From: Diospyros lotus
Lineage: Eukaryota; Streptophyta; Magnoliopsida; Ericales; Ebenaceae
DNA length: 64,000 bases
Assembly (NCBI RefSeq): GCF_014633365.1
Contig: NC_068339.1
Coordinates: 13,911,925-13,975,924, forward strand
Direction of reading: 5' to 3'
Part shown: piece by piece, positions 35,925 through 47,505 of the stretch
How positions within the stretch are numbered: position 1 is the stretch's first letter
Layout: the number at the start of each line of letters is the position of its first letter
The notes under the pieces: model-generated
What the model was told of the DNA's origin: nothing
What the model saw: only the letters and a program-made list of their open reading frames with translations
Database searches by the model: none
Translations under genes and position numbers: made by a program

Positions 35925-37949
35925 ATGGCAAGTGAAGGTAGAAATTTTGAAAATGTTGAGTTTGAAACTCAAAATTTTCAAACACAAGAGAGTGAAACTC
36001 AACAAAAGGGAGGTGGAAAAATTTTTACTTCTGATATTTTTAATATTCATTTCAAGAAAACACCAAAAGGAGATGGTAAATTTGATGTATCTTGTAATTA
36101 TTGTAATCAGGTATACAAATTCAAGCAAGGAGGTGGATATGGTACTTTCGCCCGACATTTGCAAACAAAGCACCCGCTCAAGGTTGGATTGAGCCGCGAT
36201 CAAACACAAATATCCGGGTTTGCTACCTCTTCAAACTCTCCTCAATTATTTCATTATAATGAAGCTAATTGTAGGTCTGGTTTAGCTGAAATGGTAGCAA
36301 TTGATCATTTATCTTTTAGTTTTGGTGAAAAAATAGGTTTTACTCGATTTTGTCAAAACTTTGTTAATCCTAGTTTTAAATCAATTCCTAGAAATACTTT
36401 GAAAAGGAATTTGTTAAAATTGTTTAAAAACTCAAAAATTGAATTGATAACATATTTTCAAAACAATAATATTAATGTTTCTATTTGTAGTGATATTTGG
36501 AGTGATCATTGGCAAACTCATTCATATATGGGTATTACTTGTCATTGGGTTGATGAAAATTATGTTTTACAAAAAAGAATTCTTGCATATCGATGTTTCG
36601 ATGAAAGTCATAATGCTGAAAATATTTGTAGATTAATTCAACAAATTTTACAAGAATATAGATTAGTTAATAGAATTTTTTCAATTTCTTTTGATAATGC
36701 ATCGGCTAATATTGCTTCTATTAATGAATTGAAAAGAATTTGCCAACCAAATTTTGGTGGAAGATTTTTTCATGTTAGATGTGCATGCCATGTTTTAAAT
36801 TTATGTGTTCAAGATGGTATTAAGTCACTTAATTCTTATTTAGATCCAATTAGAAATGTTATTTCTTATATTTGGGTACACCCTCGAACTGCAAAAGCAT
36901 GGGCACATTTTTGCACCTCCAATGGTCAAACCCCAAAACGTTTTTCAAAAGATGTCCCTACTCGTTGGAACTCAACTTTTAAATTACTTAATCAATCTTT
37001 TGAATATAAAGATTTATTGTGTTCTTTTGCAGCAAATTATATTCCACAATATCCTATTTTTCCAACTATGTAGAATGTTTGTAGTTCAATTTTGAATATT
37101 TTACGAATTTTTAATGATGCTACTCATACACTTAGTAGTGTTTATAAACCAACTTCACATCAATTTTTAATAGAAGCAATGAATGTGGCCGGTGTATTAA
37201 TGGAAGGAATTAATGTTGAAGAAATTTGTCATGCTGTTTTAGAAATGAGAGAAAAATGGTTACGTTATTATCAATTTATTCCTGAAATTTTTCTTGTTAC
37301 TATGGTATTTGATCCTAGGTGTAAATTTGATGGTTTCATTGAGTGTTTGTCTAACTATTATTCGTTGTTAGGATTAGAAAATAATGAAGAAATTGATGTG
37401 AATATTATAATTTCTAAGGTTAGAACTTTATGCAATCAATTATATGAAGCATATGTTATTGCTCCTAGTAGTGAAGAATCATTTCCATCCATGGCTTCGC
37501 ATTCCTCTTCCTCCCAACCAATGAAATGGGGTCATAAATTTTTAGATCAAAGGAGGAAAAAACCTAGATCGAGCTCACATTCGGAGTTCGAAACTTATCT
37601 AACCACAGTTTTTGAGTTTGGTGATGATACAGGTTTAAATTTTGAAATTTTGGAGTGGTGGAAAAGGCACAAGGAGACATTTCCAACTCTTGCAATTATT
37701 GCAAGTCAACTTCTTGCAGTTCCAGCTTCAACTGTAGCCGTTGAACAAACATTCAGTAGTGGAGGCAACATTTTGGACGAAAGAAGATCAAAATTGGCTC
37801 CAGAATCATTGGAAGCTCAAGTTTGCCTCGATGATTGGGAAAGAGCTAACATGCGACGTCAAGAAGAACTTATCCATTCATCATCATCTGACGAATGGGT
37901 TAATGATGGTTCAACAACGGCGACTTCCGACTCCAATGAAGATGCGTAG
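35925..37949 (+). pseudogene. hAT transposase (BED-finger, RICESLEEPER-like) with one in-frame stop
   Basis: The frame starts MASEGRNFENVEF and would encode about 674 residues, the usual size of plant BED-hAT transposases. A BED zinc finger is visible near residues 55-85 (CNYCNQVY, then HLQTKH). The RNase-H-like catalytic region follows (SICSDIWSDHWQTHSYMGI, SFDNASANI, RCACHVLNLCVQDG). The C-terminal dimerisation region reads LAVPASTVAVEQTFSSGGNI. The only defect I see is TAG at 37071-37073 after FPTM. Family sequences usually carry a residue such as Trp there, so a single TGG-to-TAG change is plausible. The next frame resumes NVCSSILNILRIF without a shift. In plants related domesticated genes exist (DAYSLEEPER, RICESLEEPER), but here TIRs and TSD are intact, so this is a transposon copy. 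Confidence 0.9.
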
Positions 37950-38639
37950 GATCCAAGTCCATATTTTATTTTTTTTCACATTTGTAAAAATTAATTACTT
38001 GTATTACATTTTTGTTGTAATTATTTTTTAATAAAATTAAGTCTAATTCTATTTTTTATTTTTTATTTTTCACATTTGTAAAAATTAATTACTTGTATTA
38101 CATACTTGTTTAGTTGTTTTAATTATTTTTAATGAAATTATTACTTATATTTCTTCAATTTTTAGTAGTGTTTTTTTATTAAAAATATGGTTGAGAATAT
38201 TTATATTTACAATTACATTTAACAATTAAAAATCGAAACCAAACCGAACCGAACAACGGAACAAGGACCAAAATTGAATACAACAATATTTAAAAAAAAT
38301 TAAAAAAATTCGGTTTGAACCGGAACCAGAACCGTTGACCGAACCGGCTCAAACCGTTGACCGAACCGGTCCAAACCGTTGATCGAACCGGCACGAACCG
38401 GAACCAAACCGTCCCAAACCGCCCTTGGGAGGTTCGGTTCAGGTTCAAAGATTTCTTGAACCGGAACCGGCGGTTCATGAACCGGAACCGGCGGTTCATG
38501 AACCGTGGCCATGTCTAGATTCAATAGGACCGGATTGGACCGAAATTAAAATTTTAATTAAAAATTTTAGATCAAAGATTAAATTATACAAGGGCAACAC
38601 TGGACCAAGACAGTCCAATCCACTCCTATTAAATTTAGT

Positions 38640-39264
38640 GGAAATTGTAAAAATTAAGCCCCTCCTAAATACAAAATTCGTTTTTATCCTTTTTTTTACA
38701 AAAAAATATTTTTACCCCCTCCAAACAAATAGTTGCAAAAAATAGTCACTTTACCACTTTAAACCATAACCTTTGACTTTTCAACAATCAACTTTTATTA
38801 AAAATTAAGAATAAAGACAAAGATAGTGAATTCCCAAACTACCCTCAATACAAAAAAAAATAAAAGGGTTAAATTTCTATTTAACCCCCACAACAAACCC
38901 ATAAACTTCCACCTCTTTTTAATTATTAAATATATATGTATTATTACATATAAATAAAATTAATTAACTAATAATAATTAAAAAAATTAAATATATATGT
39001 ATTATTAAATATATAATTGAAAAATTGATATTCAATGATTATTATTTAATTTTTAAATTGTAATAATAATTGCAAATCATAATTATAATAATAAATTTTC
39101 AACTATTAAATTATTATTATTTTCTAGTAATTATTTTTTTTTAATTATTATTTTTTTAATATTTTAATAACTGGTTCGGTTTCGAACACATGTTCGGTTC
39201 CCCCTAAAAAAATAATTTACTACTAAATACATTTTTCTAATAATTATTATTTTTTAAATTTTTA
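38640..39264. repeat. Left arm of a giant inverted structure
   Basis: Read inverted, this arm pairs with 55380-56188. Matching landmarks include GGAAATTGTAAAAATTAAGCC against the inverted GTAAATTGCAAAAAATAACC, the CCCCCTCCAAACAAATAG block, the GACTTTTCAA block and the TCAACTATTAAATTATTATT block. Ends of this type (GGTAAATTG..., followed by CCCCTCC and T-rich runs) resemble plant Mutator-like TIRs. I found no target duplication at its outer edge, so the exact boundary is approximate. Confidence 0.6.
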
Positions 39265-39979
39265 ATGCTAATGGAACACACTAATTCGAAAAAAATAAAA
39301 AATAATTAAAAATTTTCATTTTTGAGTTTTGTGGACCACAAAACCCGATGGCGAACTTTGTGGCCCACAATGCCTGATTTTTTTTTTTTTTTTTTTGCAA
39401 TGAGATATTTTCAAAGTTGCCCAATAATAGTATCAAAAAATAAATTATTGTTAAGAAATTACACTTTTATTCTTGAGTAAGTTTATTACCATAGCATTAT
39501 CTTTGTTTTATCCAATATTAGTTAGAACAATTGATTATGTATTGGTTGTGTTGATAGTGGATGGACATTCTCACACAAAGTGAAAGATAATGATGTTTGT
39601 TGTGATAAATACATTCAATTAACCCAATAAACGTAAAAAGACATCATTTTAGTGCTAATGGAACACACTAATTTGAAGAAAAAATCAAGAAAATTTTAAA
39701 AATTCATTTTAGGGTTTTGGGGGCCACAAAGTCCGATGGGACAAAGCCCGATCAGGCTTCGTCCACCACAAGGCCCGATGGGAAACTTTGTGGGTCATAA
39801 AGCCCGATGGGAGACTTTATGGGCAACAAAGCCCGATTTTTTTTTTTTTTTTTTTTTTTGCAATGGGATTTTTTTAAGTTGCCCACTAGTAGTCTAAAAA
39901 ATAAATTATTGTTAAGAAATTACACTTTTATTCTTGAGTAAGTTTATTATCGTAGCATTATTTTTGTTTTGTCCAATAT

Positions 39980-40668
39980 TGTCGACGTTCAATTTCGGCC
40001 AACCGTGATTCATTTTGGGCCGCAGTGAGTCAATCCAAAAATACCCAGAAGAAAGGAAACCCCCCCCCCCCCCAAAAAAAATTCCAAGCGTGTACACCAG
40101 AATCTTTACGTGGTTCGGCCAGAACAATGCCTAGTCCACGACCGCAGTCTGATTATTCTCTCAGAGCGGCGGTATCTGATTATTCCTCCTGTCCTTGCCC
40201 CTCATGGTCTCTTTGACTCTCATTTATACTGAGGGGCTTTTACAATTTAGATAATATATAAAAATACAGTGATTGTATAATGGGGGACAAACAGTTCTTA
40301 TCGCCTTCACAAGACCGGGAGTGGGATCCTCATTACGAGGGGCATGGGCTGTTACAGATAAAGTGATCGAACCCTACCTCTGACTTCTCAGCAGCTTTGC
40401 CACTCATGCGAGCTGGAGGTTTTAGGACAGCGACCTGGATGGACCAGCGATCTGGAGGATATTTCAGGAGCTCGTTAGTCGATTGCTTGGAGCTCGTTGG
40501 GGGATTACCGGGAGCTCGCCATATGCTCGCTTTACGAGTTCCGGATCTTTGGTGGAGGCTGGACTTTCCTTGACGAGGTCGTCCGGGCCTTCTTGGCCTT
40601 GGGTGATTGGGCCGGTTTATCGGACCGAGTCTGGCCCATGCGGGGTGATGCGGGAAATACATATAACA
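39980..40668. mobile_element. Solo LTR inserted in array A, 689 bp
   Basis: The segment starts TGTCGACGTTC and ends CATATAACA, so it has TG...CA ends. The 5-bp duplication AATAT flanks it exactly (39975-39979 and 40669-40673). Removing it and one AATAT restores normal unit spacing (1155 becomes 461). No internal retrotransposon sequence remains, as after recombination between two LTRs. A C/A homopolymer junction is near 40061-40080. Confidence 0.85.
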
Positions 40669-41330
40669 AATATTAACAAGAACAATTGATCATGTATTGG
40701 TGTTGCTAATAGTGGATGGACATTCTCACACAAATTGAAAGATAATGATGTTTGTTGTGACATATACATTCAATTAACCCAATAAACGTAAAAAGACATC
40801 ATTTTAATGCTAATGGAACACACTAATTTAAAGAAAAAAAATTAAATTTTTTTTTAAAAAAATCACTTTCGGGCATTGTGGGCCACAAAGCCCGATGGGA
40901 CAAAGCCCGAATGGGCTTCGTGGACCACAAGGCCCGATGGGGGACTTTGTGGGTCACAAAGCCCGATGAGAGACTTATTGGGCCACAAAGCCTGGTTCTT
41001 TCTTCTTTTTTTTTGCAATGTGATTTTTTTAAATTGCCCGCTAATAGTCTCAAAAATAAATTATTGTTAAGAAATTATACTTTTATTATTGAGTAAGTTT
41101 ATTATCGTAGCATTATATTTGTTTTGTCCAATATTAACTAGAATAATTGATCATGTATTGGTGTTGTTGATAGTGGATGGACATTCTCACACAAAGTGAA
41201 AAATAATGATGTTTGTTGTGATATATACATTTAATTAACCCAATAAACTTAAAAAGACATCATTTTAATGCTAATGGAACACACTAATTTGAAAAAAAAA
41301 AATCAAGAAGATTTTAAAAAAATTATTTTC

Positions 41331-41353
41331 GGGCTTTGTGGGCCACAAAGCCC
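41331..41353. other. Perfect palindrome in an array A core (example)
   Basis: The arms GGGCTTTGTGG and CCACAAAGCCC are perfect inverted repeats separated by a single G. Next to it lies the 16-bp perfect palindrome AAGCCCGATCGGGCTT (about 41347-41362). Equivalent copies occur in most array A units, and a slightly changed version with GGGG at the centre occurs in array B units. Confidence 0.9.
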
Positions 41354-43386
41354 GATCGGGCTTCATGGACCACAAGGCCCGATGGGAGACTTTGTGGGTC
41401 ACAAAGCCCGATGAGAGACTTTGTGGGCCACAAAGCTCCTTTTTTTTTTTTTTTTGCAATGAGATTTTTTTAAGTTGCCCACTAGTAGTCTCAAAAAATA
41501 AATTATCGTTAAGAAATTACACTTTTATTCTTGAATAAGTTTATTATCGTAGCATTATATTTGTTTTGTCTAATATTAGCTAGAACAATTGATCATGTAT
41601 TGGTTGTATTGATAATGGATGGACATTCTCACACAAAGTGAAAGATAATAATATTTGTTGTGATATATACATTCAATTAACCCAATAAACGTAAAAAGAC
41701 ATCATTTTAATACTAATGGAACACACTAATTTGAAAAATAAATCAAGAAAATTTTTAAAAATTATTTTTCGGATTTATGGGCCACAAAGCCCGATGGGAC
41801 AAAGCCCGATCGGGCTTCATGTACCACAAGGCCCGATGGGGGACTTTGTGGGTCACAAAGCCCGATGAGAGACTTTGTGGGCCACAAAGCCGGATTTTTT
41901 TTTTTTTTTTTTTTTTTGCAATGAGATTTTTTTAATTTGCCCACTAATTGTCTCAAAAAATAAATTATTGTTAAGAAATTACACTTTTATTCTTGAGTAA
42001 GTTTATTATCGTAGCATTATATTTGTTTTGTTTAATATTAGCTAGAACAATTGATCATGTATTGGTGTTGTTGATAGTGGATGGACATTCTCACACAAAT
42101 TGAAAGATAATGATGTTTGTTGTGATATATACATTCAATTAACCCAATAAACGTAAAAAGACATCATTTTAATACTAATGGAACACACTAATTTGAAAAA
42201 AAAATCAAAAAAATTTAAAAAAATTATTTTCGGGCATTGTGCACCACAAAGCCCGATGGGACAAAGCCCAAACGGGCTTCATGGACCACAAGGCCCGATT
42301 GGGGACTTTGTGGGTCACAAAGCCCGATGAGAGACTTATTGGGCCACAAAGTCGGATTTTTTTTTTTTTTTTTTTGCAATGGGATTTTTTTAAGTTGCCC
42401 ACTAGTAGTCTCAAAAAATAAATTATTATTAAGAAATTACACTTTTATCATTGAGTAAGTTTATTATCGTAACATTATATTTGTTTTATCCAATATTAGC
42501 TAGAATAATTGATCATGTATTGGTGTTGTTGATAGTGGATGGACATTCTCACACAAAATGAAAGATAATGATGTTTGTTGTGATATATACATTTAATTAA
42601 CCCAATAAACGTAAAAAGACATCATTTTAATACTAATGGAACACACTAATTTGAAAAAAAAATCAAGAAGATTTAAAAAAAATTATTTTCGGGCTTTGTG
42701 AGCCACAAAGCCCGATGGGACAAAGCCCGATCGGGCTTCGTGGACCACAAGGCCCGATGGGGGACTTTGTGGGTCACAAAGCCCGATGAGAGACTTTGTG
42801 GGCCACAAAGCTCCTTTTTTTTTTTTTTTTTGCAATGAGATTTTTTTAAGTTGCCCACTAGTAGTCTCAAAAAATAAATTATTGTTAAGAAATTACACTT
42901 TTATTCTTGAATAAGTTTATTATCGTAGCATTATATTTGTTTTGTCTAATATTAGCTAGAACAATTGATCATGTATTGGTTGTATTAATAATGAATGGAC
43001 ATTCTCACACAAAGTGAAAGATTATAATATTTGTTGTGATATATACATTCAATTAACCCAATAAACGTAAAAAGACATCATTTTAATACTAATGGAATAC
43101 ACTAATTTGAAAAATAAATCAAGAAAATTTTAAAAAATTATTTTCAGGATTTATGGGCCACAAAGCCCGATGGGACAAAGCTCGATCGGGCTTCATGTAC
43201 CACAAGGCCCGATGGGGGACTTTGTGGGTCACGAAGCCCGATGAGAGACTTTGTGGGCCACAAAGCCCTATTTTTTTTTTTTTTTTTTGCAATGAGATTT
43301 TTTTAATTTGCCCACTATTAGTTTCAAAAAATAAATTATTGTTAAGAAATTACACTTTTATTCTTGAGTAAGTTTATTATCGTAAC

Positions 43387-44240
43387 CAAGATTGTTAAAA
43401 TCGGGATTTTAAGTGGGATCGACAAAGGGTCCATAAAATCGTATCGTAAAATGGAATCGTAAAATCGTAAGATTTTAGAGATAATTAAAAATACCCTTTA
43501 ATTTTTGTAAATATATGTTTATAATAACATAATTTTGTAGAAAATGAATTAATATCATTTAATAACCTAATTATTCCTTATTATAATTCAAAAGATGATA
43601 TTTCCAAAATATAGCTCAAAAACTAGCAGGTTGGTATAAGCAATTTAAAGGCAAAATATAGGTAATTTAAAGGTAAAATATAGCTTAAAATTCTTTAGAG
43701 GATGCTTCCAACGTCTTCCATTAGATTTAGATTACAATTTTTTTCTTAATTTAACATTGATTAAATCAAGTAATATCCCGATTTGGAGTTGGGTGGTCCA
43801 TTAATTAATTACTTGTTTGTCTTGATTTACTTATGCAATCAATATTAGATCAAGTAAAAATTATAATTTAAATCAAATAAATTGGAACTTATGCAATTAA
43901 TGTTAGATGCTATGTGACATTGGAACTTATGCAATCAATGTTAAATCAAGTTCCAATTTAGAGACAAAATATAACAATTCATTGCATAAGTTCCAATGTC
44001 AGATGCTATGTGACATTGAGACGTTGGAAGCATCCTCTAAATTACAACTTAAATCAATGGAGGTCTTTGAATCGTAAAATCGTTTGGGGATCCTTGAAGC
44101 GTAAAATCGTAAAATCGTACATGTAAAATTGAGATTTTATAGGATTTTATCCCAAATTGGATTTTACATGGGATTTGAATCGTTTGGGGGTCTTCGAATC
44201 GTAAAATCATACGCATAAAATCGGGATTTTAACAACAATG
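43387..44240. mobile_element. hAT-type MITE inserted in array A, 854 bp
   Basis: The left end CAAGATTGTTAAAATCGGG and the inverted right end CATTGTTGTTAAAATCCCG are near-matching TIRs. The exact 8-bp duplication ATCGTAAC is at 43379-43386 and 44241-44248. Removal restores the unit spacing (1319 becomes 457). Subterminal TCGTAAAATCGTA words repeat at both ends. There is no coding region. Confidence 0.85.
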
Positions 44241-46918
44241 ATCGTAACATTATATTTGTTTTGTCCAATATTAGTTAAAACAATTGATCATGTATTGGTT
44301 GTGTTGATAGTGAATTGACATAATCACACAAAGTGAAAGATAATAATATTTGTTGTGATATATACATTCAATTAACCTAATAAACATAAAAAGACATCAT
44401 TTTAATACTAATGGAACATACTAATTTGAAAAAAAATCAAGAAAATTTGAAAAAAATATTTTCGGGCTTTGTGGGCCACAAAGCCCGATGGGACAAAGCC
44501 CGATCGGGCTTCGTGGACCACAAGGCCCGATGGGGGACTTTGTGGGTCACAAAGCCCGATGAGAGACTTTGTGGGCTACAAAGCCCGATTTTTTTTTTTT
44601 TGCTTTTTTTTTTTTTTTTTTTTTTTTGCAATGAGATTTTTTTAAGTTGCCCACTACTAGTCTCAAAAAATAAATTATTGTTAAGAAATTACACTTTTAT
44701 TCTTGAGTAAGTTTATTATCGTAGCATTATATTTGTTTTGTTTAATATTAGCTAGAACAATTGATCATGTATTGGTGTTGTTGATAGTGGATGGACATTC
44801 TCACACAAATTGAAAGATATTGATGTTTGTTGTGATATATACATTCAATTAATCCAATAAACGTAAAAAGACATCATTTTAATCCTAATGGAACACACTA
44901 ATTTGAAAAAAAAAATCAAAAAAATTTAAAAAAATATATTTTCAGGCATTATGGGCCACAAAGCCCGATGGGACAAAGCCCGAACGGGCTTCGTAGACCA
45001 CAAGGCCCGATGGGGGACTTTGTGGGTCAAAAAGCCCGATGAGAGACTTATTGGGCCACAAAGCCCGGTTTTTTTTTTTTTTTTTTTTTTTTTGCAATGA
45101 GATTTTTTTAAGTTTTCCACTAGTAGTCTCAAAAAATAAATTATTGTCAAGAAATTATACTTTTATTATTGAGTAAGTTTATTATCGTAGCATTATATTT
45201 GTTTTGTCCAATATTAACTAGAATAATTGATCATGTATTAGTGTTGTTGATAGTGGATGGACATTCTCACACAAATTGAAAGATAATGATGTTTGTTGTG
45301 ATATATACATTTAATTAACCCAATAAACTTAAAAAGACATCATTTTAATGCTAATGGAACACACTAATTTGAAAAAAAAGTCAAAAAGATTTAAAAAAAA
45401 TTATTTTCAGGCTTTGTGGGCCACAAAGCCCAATGGGACAAAGCTCGATCGAGCTTCGTGGACCACAAGGCCCAATGGGGGACTTTGTGAGTCACAAAGC
45501 CCGATGAGAGACTTTGTGGGTCACAAAGCCCGATTTTTTTTTTCTTTTTTTTTTCAATGAGATTTTTTTAAGTTGCCCACTTGTAGTATCAAAAAATAAA
45601 TTATTGTTAAGAAATTACACTTTTATTCTTGAGTAAGTTTATTATCGTAGCATTATATTTGTTTTGTCCAATATTAGCTAGAACAATTGATCATGTATTG
45701 GTTGTGTTGATTGTGGATGGACATTCTCACACAAAATGAAAGATTATAATGTTTGTTGTGATATATACATTCAATTAACCCAATAAACGTAAAAAGACAT
45801 CATTTTAATTCTAATGGAACATGCTAATTTGAAAAATAATTCAAGAGAATTTAAAAAATTTATTTTCGGACTTTGTGTGCCACAAAGCCCGATAGGACAA
45901 AGCCCGATCGGGCTTCATGGACCACAAGGCTCGATAGGGGACTTTGTGGGTCACAAAGCCCGATGGGAAACTTTGTTGGCCGCAAAGCTTGATTTTTTTT
46001 TTTTTTTTTTTTTGCAATGAGATTTTTTTAAGTTGCCCACTAGTAGTCTCAAAAAATAAATTATTGTTAAGAAATTACACTTTTATTCTTGAGTAAGTTT
46101 ATTATCATATCATTATATTTGTTTTGTCCAATATTAGTTAGAACAATTGATCATGTATTAGTTGTGTTGATAATGAATGGACATTCTCACACAAAGTGAA
46201 AGATAATGATGTTTGTTGGGATATATACATTCAATTAATCCAATAAATGTAAAAAGACATCATTTTAGTGCTAATGAAACATACTAATTTGAAGAAAAAA
46301 ATCAAGAAAATGAAAAAAAAAAATTCATTTCGGGCTTTGGGGGCCACAAAGCCAGATGGGGGACTTTGTGGGCCGCAAAACTCGATAGGACAAATTCCGA
46401 TCGGGCTTCGTGAACCACAAGGCCCGATGGGGGACTTTGTGGGTCACAAAACCCGATGAGAGACTTTGTGGGCCATAAAGCCCTTTTTTTTTTTTTTTTT
46501 GCAATGGGATTTTTTTAAGTTGCCCAATAATAATCTGAAAATATAAATTATTGTTAAAAAATTATACTTTTATTCTTGAGTAAGTTTATTATCGTAGCAT
46601 TATATTTGTTTTGTCCAATATTAACTAGAACAATTGATCATGTATTGGTTGTATTCATAGTGGATGGACATTCTCACACAAAGTGAAAGATAATGACTTT
46701 TGTTGTGATATATACATTCAATTAACCCAATAAACATAAAAAGAAATCATTTTACTATTAATGGAACACACTAATTTGAAGAAAAAGTCAAGAAAAATTG
46801 AAAAAAATTATTTTTGGGCTTTGTGGGCTACAAAGCCCGATGGGACAAAGCTCGATCGGGCTTCGTGAACCACAAGGCTCGATGGGGGGGCTTTGTGGCC
46901 CACAAAACCCGATAACAA

Positions 46919-47505
46919 TGTGCAGTTTCGAAAATTTTTTTTGTCACCCAAATTAGTACAGATTTAGAATGATATCTATCAAAATATATTCTATTCACAA
47001 TCACAATAATTCTACACAGCATTAATAAACAATGTGAATACAAAAATTATCTTAAAAAATAAAACAAATACAAATCAAATTAATATCTTGAGATTGAGTG
47101 AAATTATTTGTTGGAGAGAAAAAAATTTGTTGAATGGGACTTCAGTAAGGTCGTTGCGATTGATGAAGAAGATTGAATGACCCAACAAGTAAAAAGATTG
47201 AATATATGAAGAATTACTGAGTTTTGATAGTTTGATGATGGAGAGAAAGAGAGTAACGTGAGTGTTGAAAGAGGAGAGAGAAGAAAAGTTATATGAAAGA
47301 GACAAGGGTATTTTGGTAAAATAGACTAAGGACAATGTGGGTTTTCTATTTTAAAATCTCATTAAGGGTATTTTTGGTATCTTGCATAAAAGTGGCTATA
47401 AAGTGTAATTAGTTTGTTTGAATAGTCAAAAACGTTTTTTTTCTATGAAAAGTACAGAAACGATCTTATACATTTGAATTAGGTCAAATATGAATTCCTC
47501 CCATA
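46919..47505. repeat. Module C, copy 1, between the two arrays
   Basis: About 590 bp starting near ACAATGTGCAGTTTCGAAAA and ending near ATATGAATTCCTCCC. It has a second copy in the same orientation at 56277-56862. Shared landmarks are TCTATCAAAATAT, AATGACCCAACAAG, AAAGAGTAACGTGA, ATATGAAAGAGACAAGGGTA and AATTAGTTTGTTTGA. It separates arrays A and B, exactly where the unit orientation flips. Its T-rich far end resembles Mutator-like TIRs. Confidence 0.8.

Larger units (their letters stand above)
35249..38517 (+). mobile_element. hAT element directly upstream of the MPS1/PRD2 homologue
   Basis: The termini are a perfect 12-bp inverted pair, TAGACATGGCCA and TGGCCATGTCTA. The exact 8-bp duplication GATTCAAT lies at 35241-35248 and 38518-38525. 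Both subterminal regions (about 35265-35440 and 38310-38515) are packed with AACCGG/CCGGAACC words, the kind of short repeat array hAT transposases bind. The transposase frame runs in the plus direction from 35925. A TATATATACCCC motif near 35660 and a CT tract at 35701-35743 form its probable promoter and leader. It is transcribed away from the host gene. Confidence 0.95.
39265..46918. repeat. Tandem array A, 14 units of about 460 bp
   Basis: The marker word ACATCATTTT recurs at 39641, 40796, 41257, 41699, 42161, 42619, 43075, 44394, 44871, 45337, 45797 and 46257, with a variant near 46744. An incomplete first unit begins near 39265. After removing two insertions the spacing is 442-487 bp. 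Each unit has an AT-rich part with TGATCATGTATTGG and GGACATTCTCACAC, then a GC-rich core of about 160 bp built from CCACAAAGCCCGATGG-type subrepeats, then a T run and TTGCCCACTAGTAGTCTC. The many short open frames here are by-products of the conserved cores and not genes. Confidence 0.9.

Noticed and set aside
40823..46459. Many similar open frames of 60-100 codons (with residues like GHKARWDKARSGF) on both strands
   Set aside because: They coincide with the GC-rich cores of array A, appear in several frames and end in poly-T derived Phe runs; they are by-products of the repeat.
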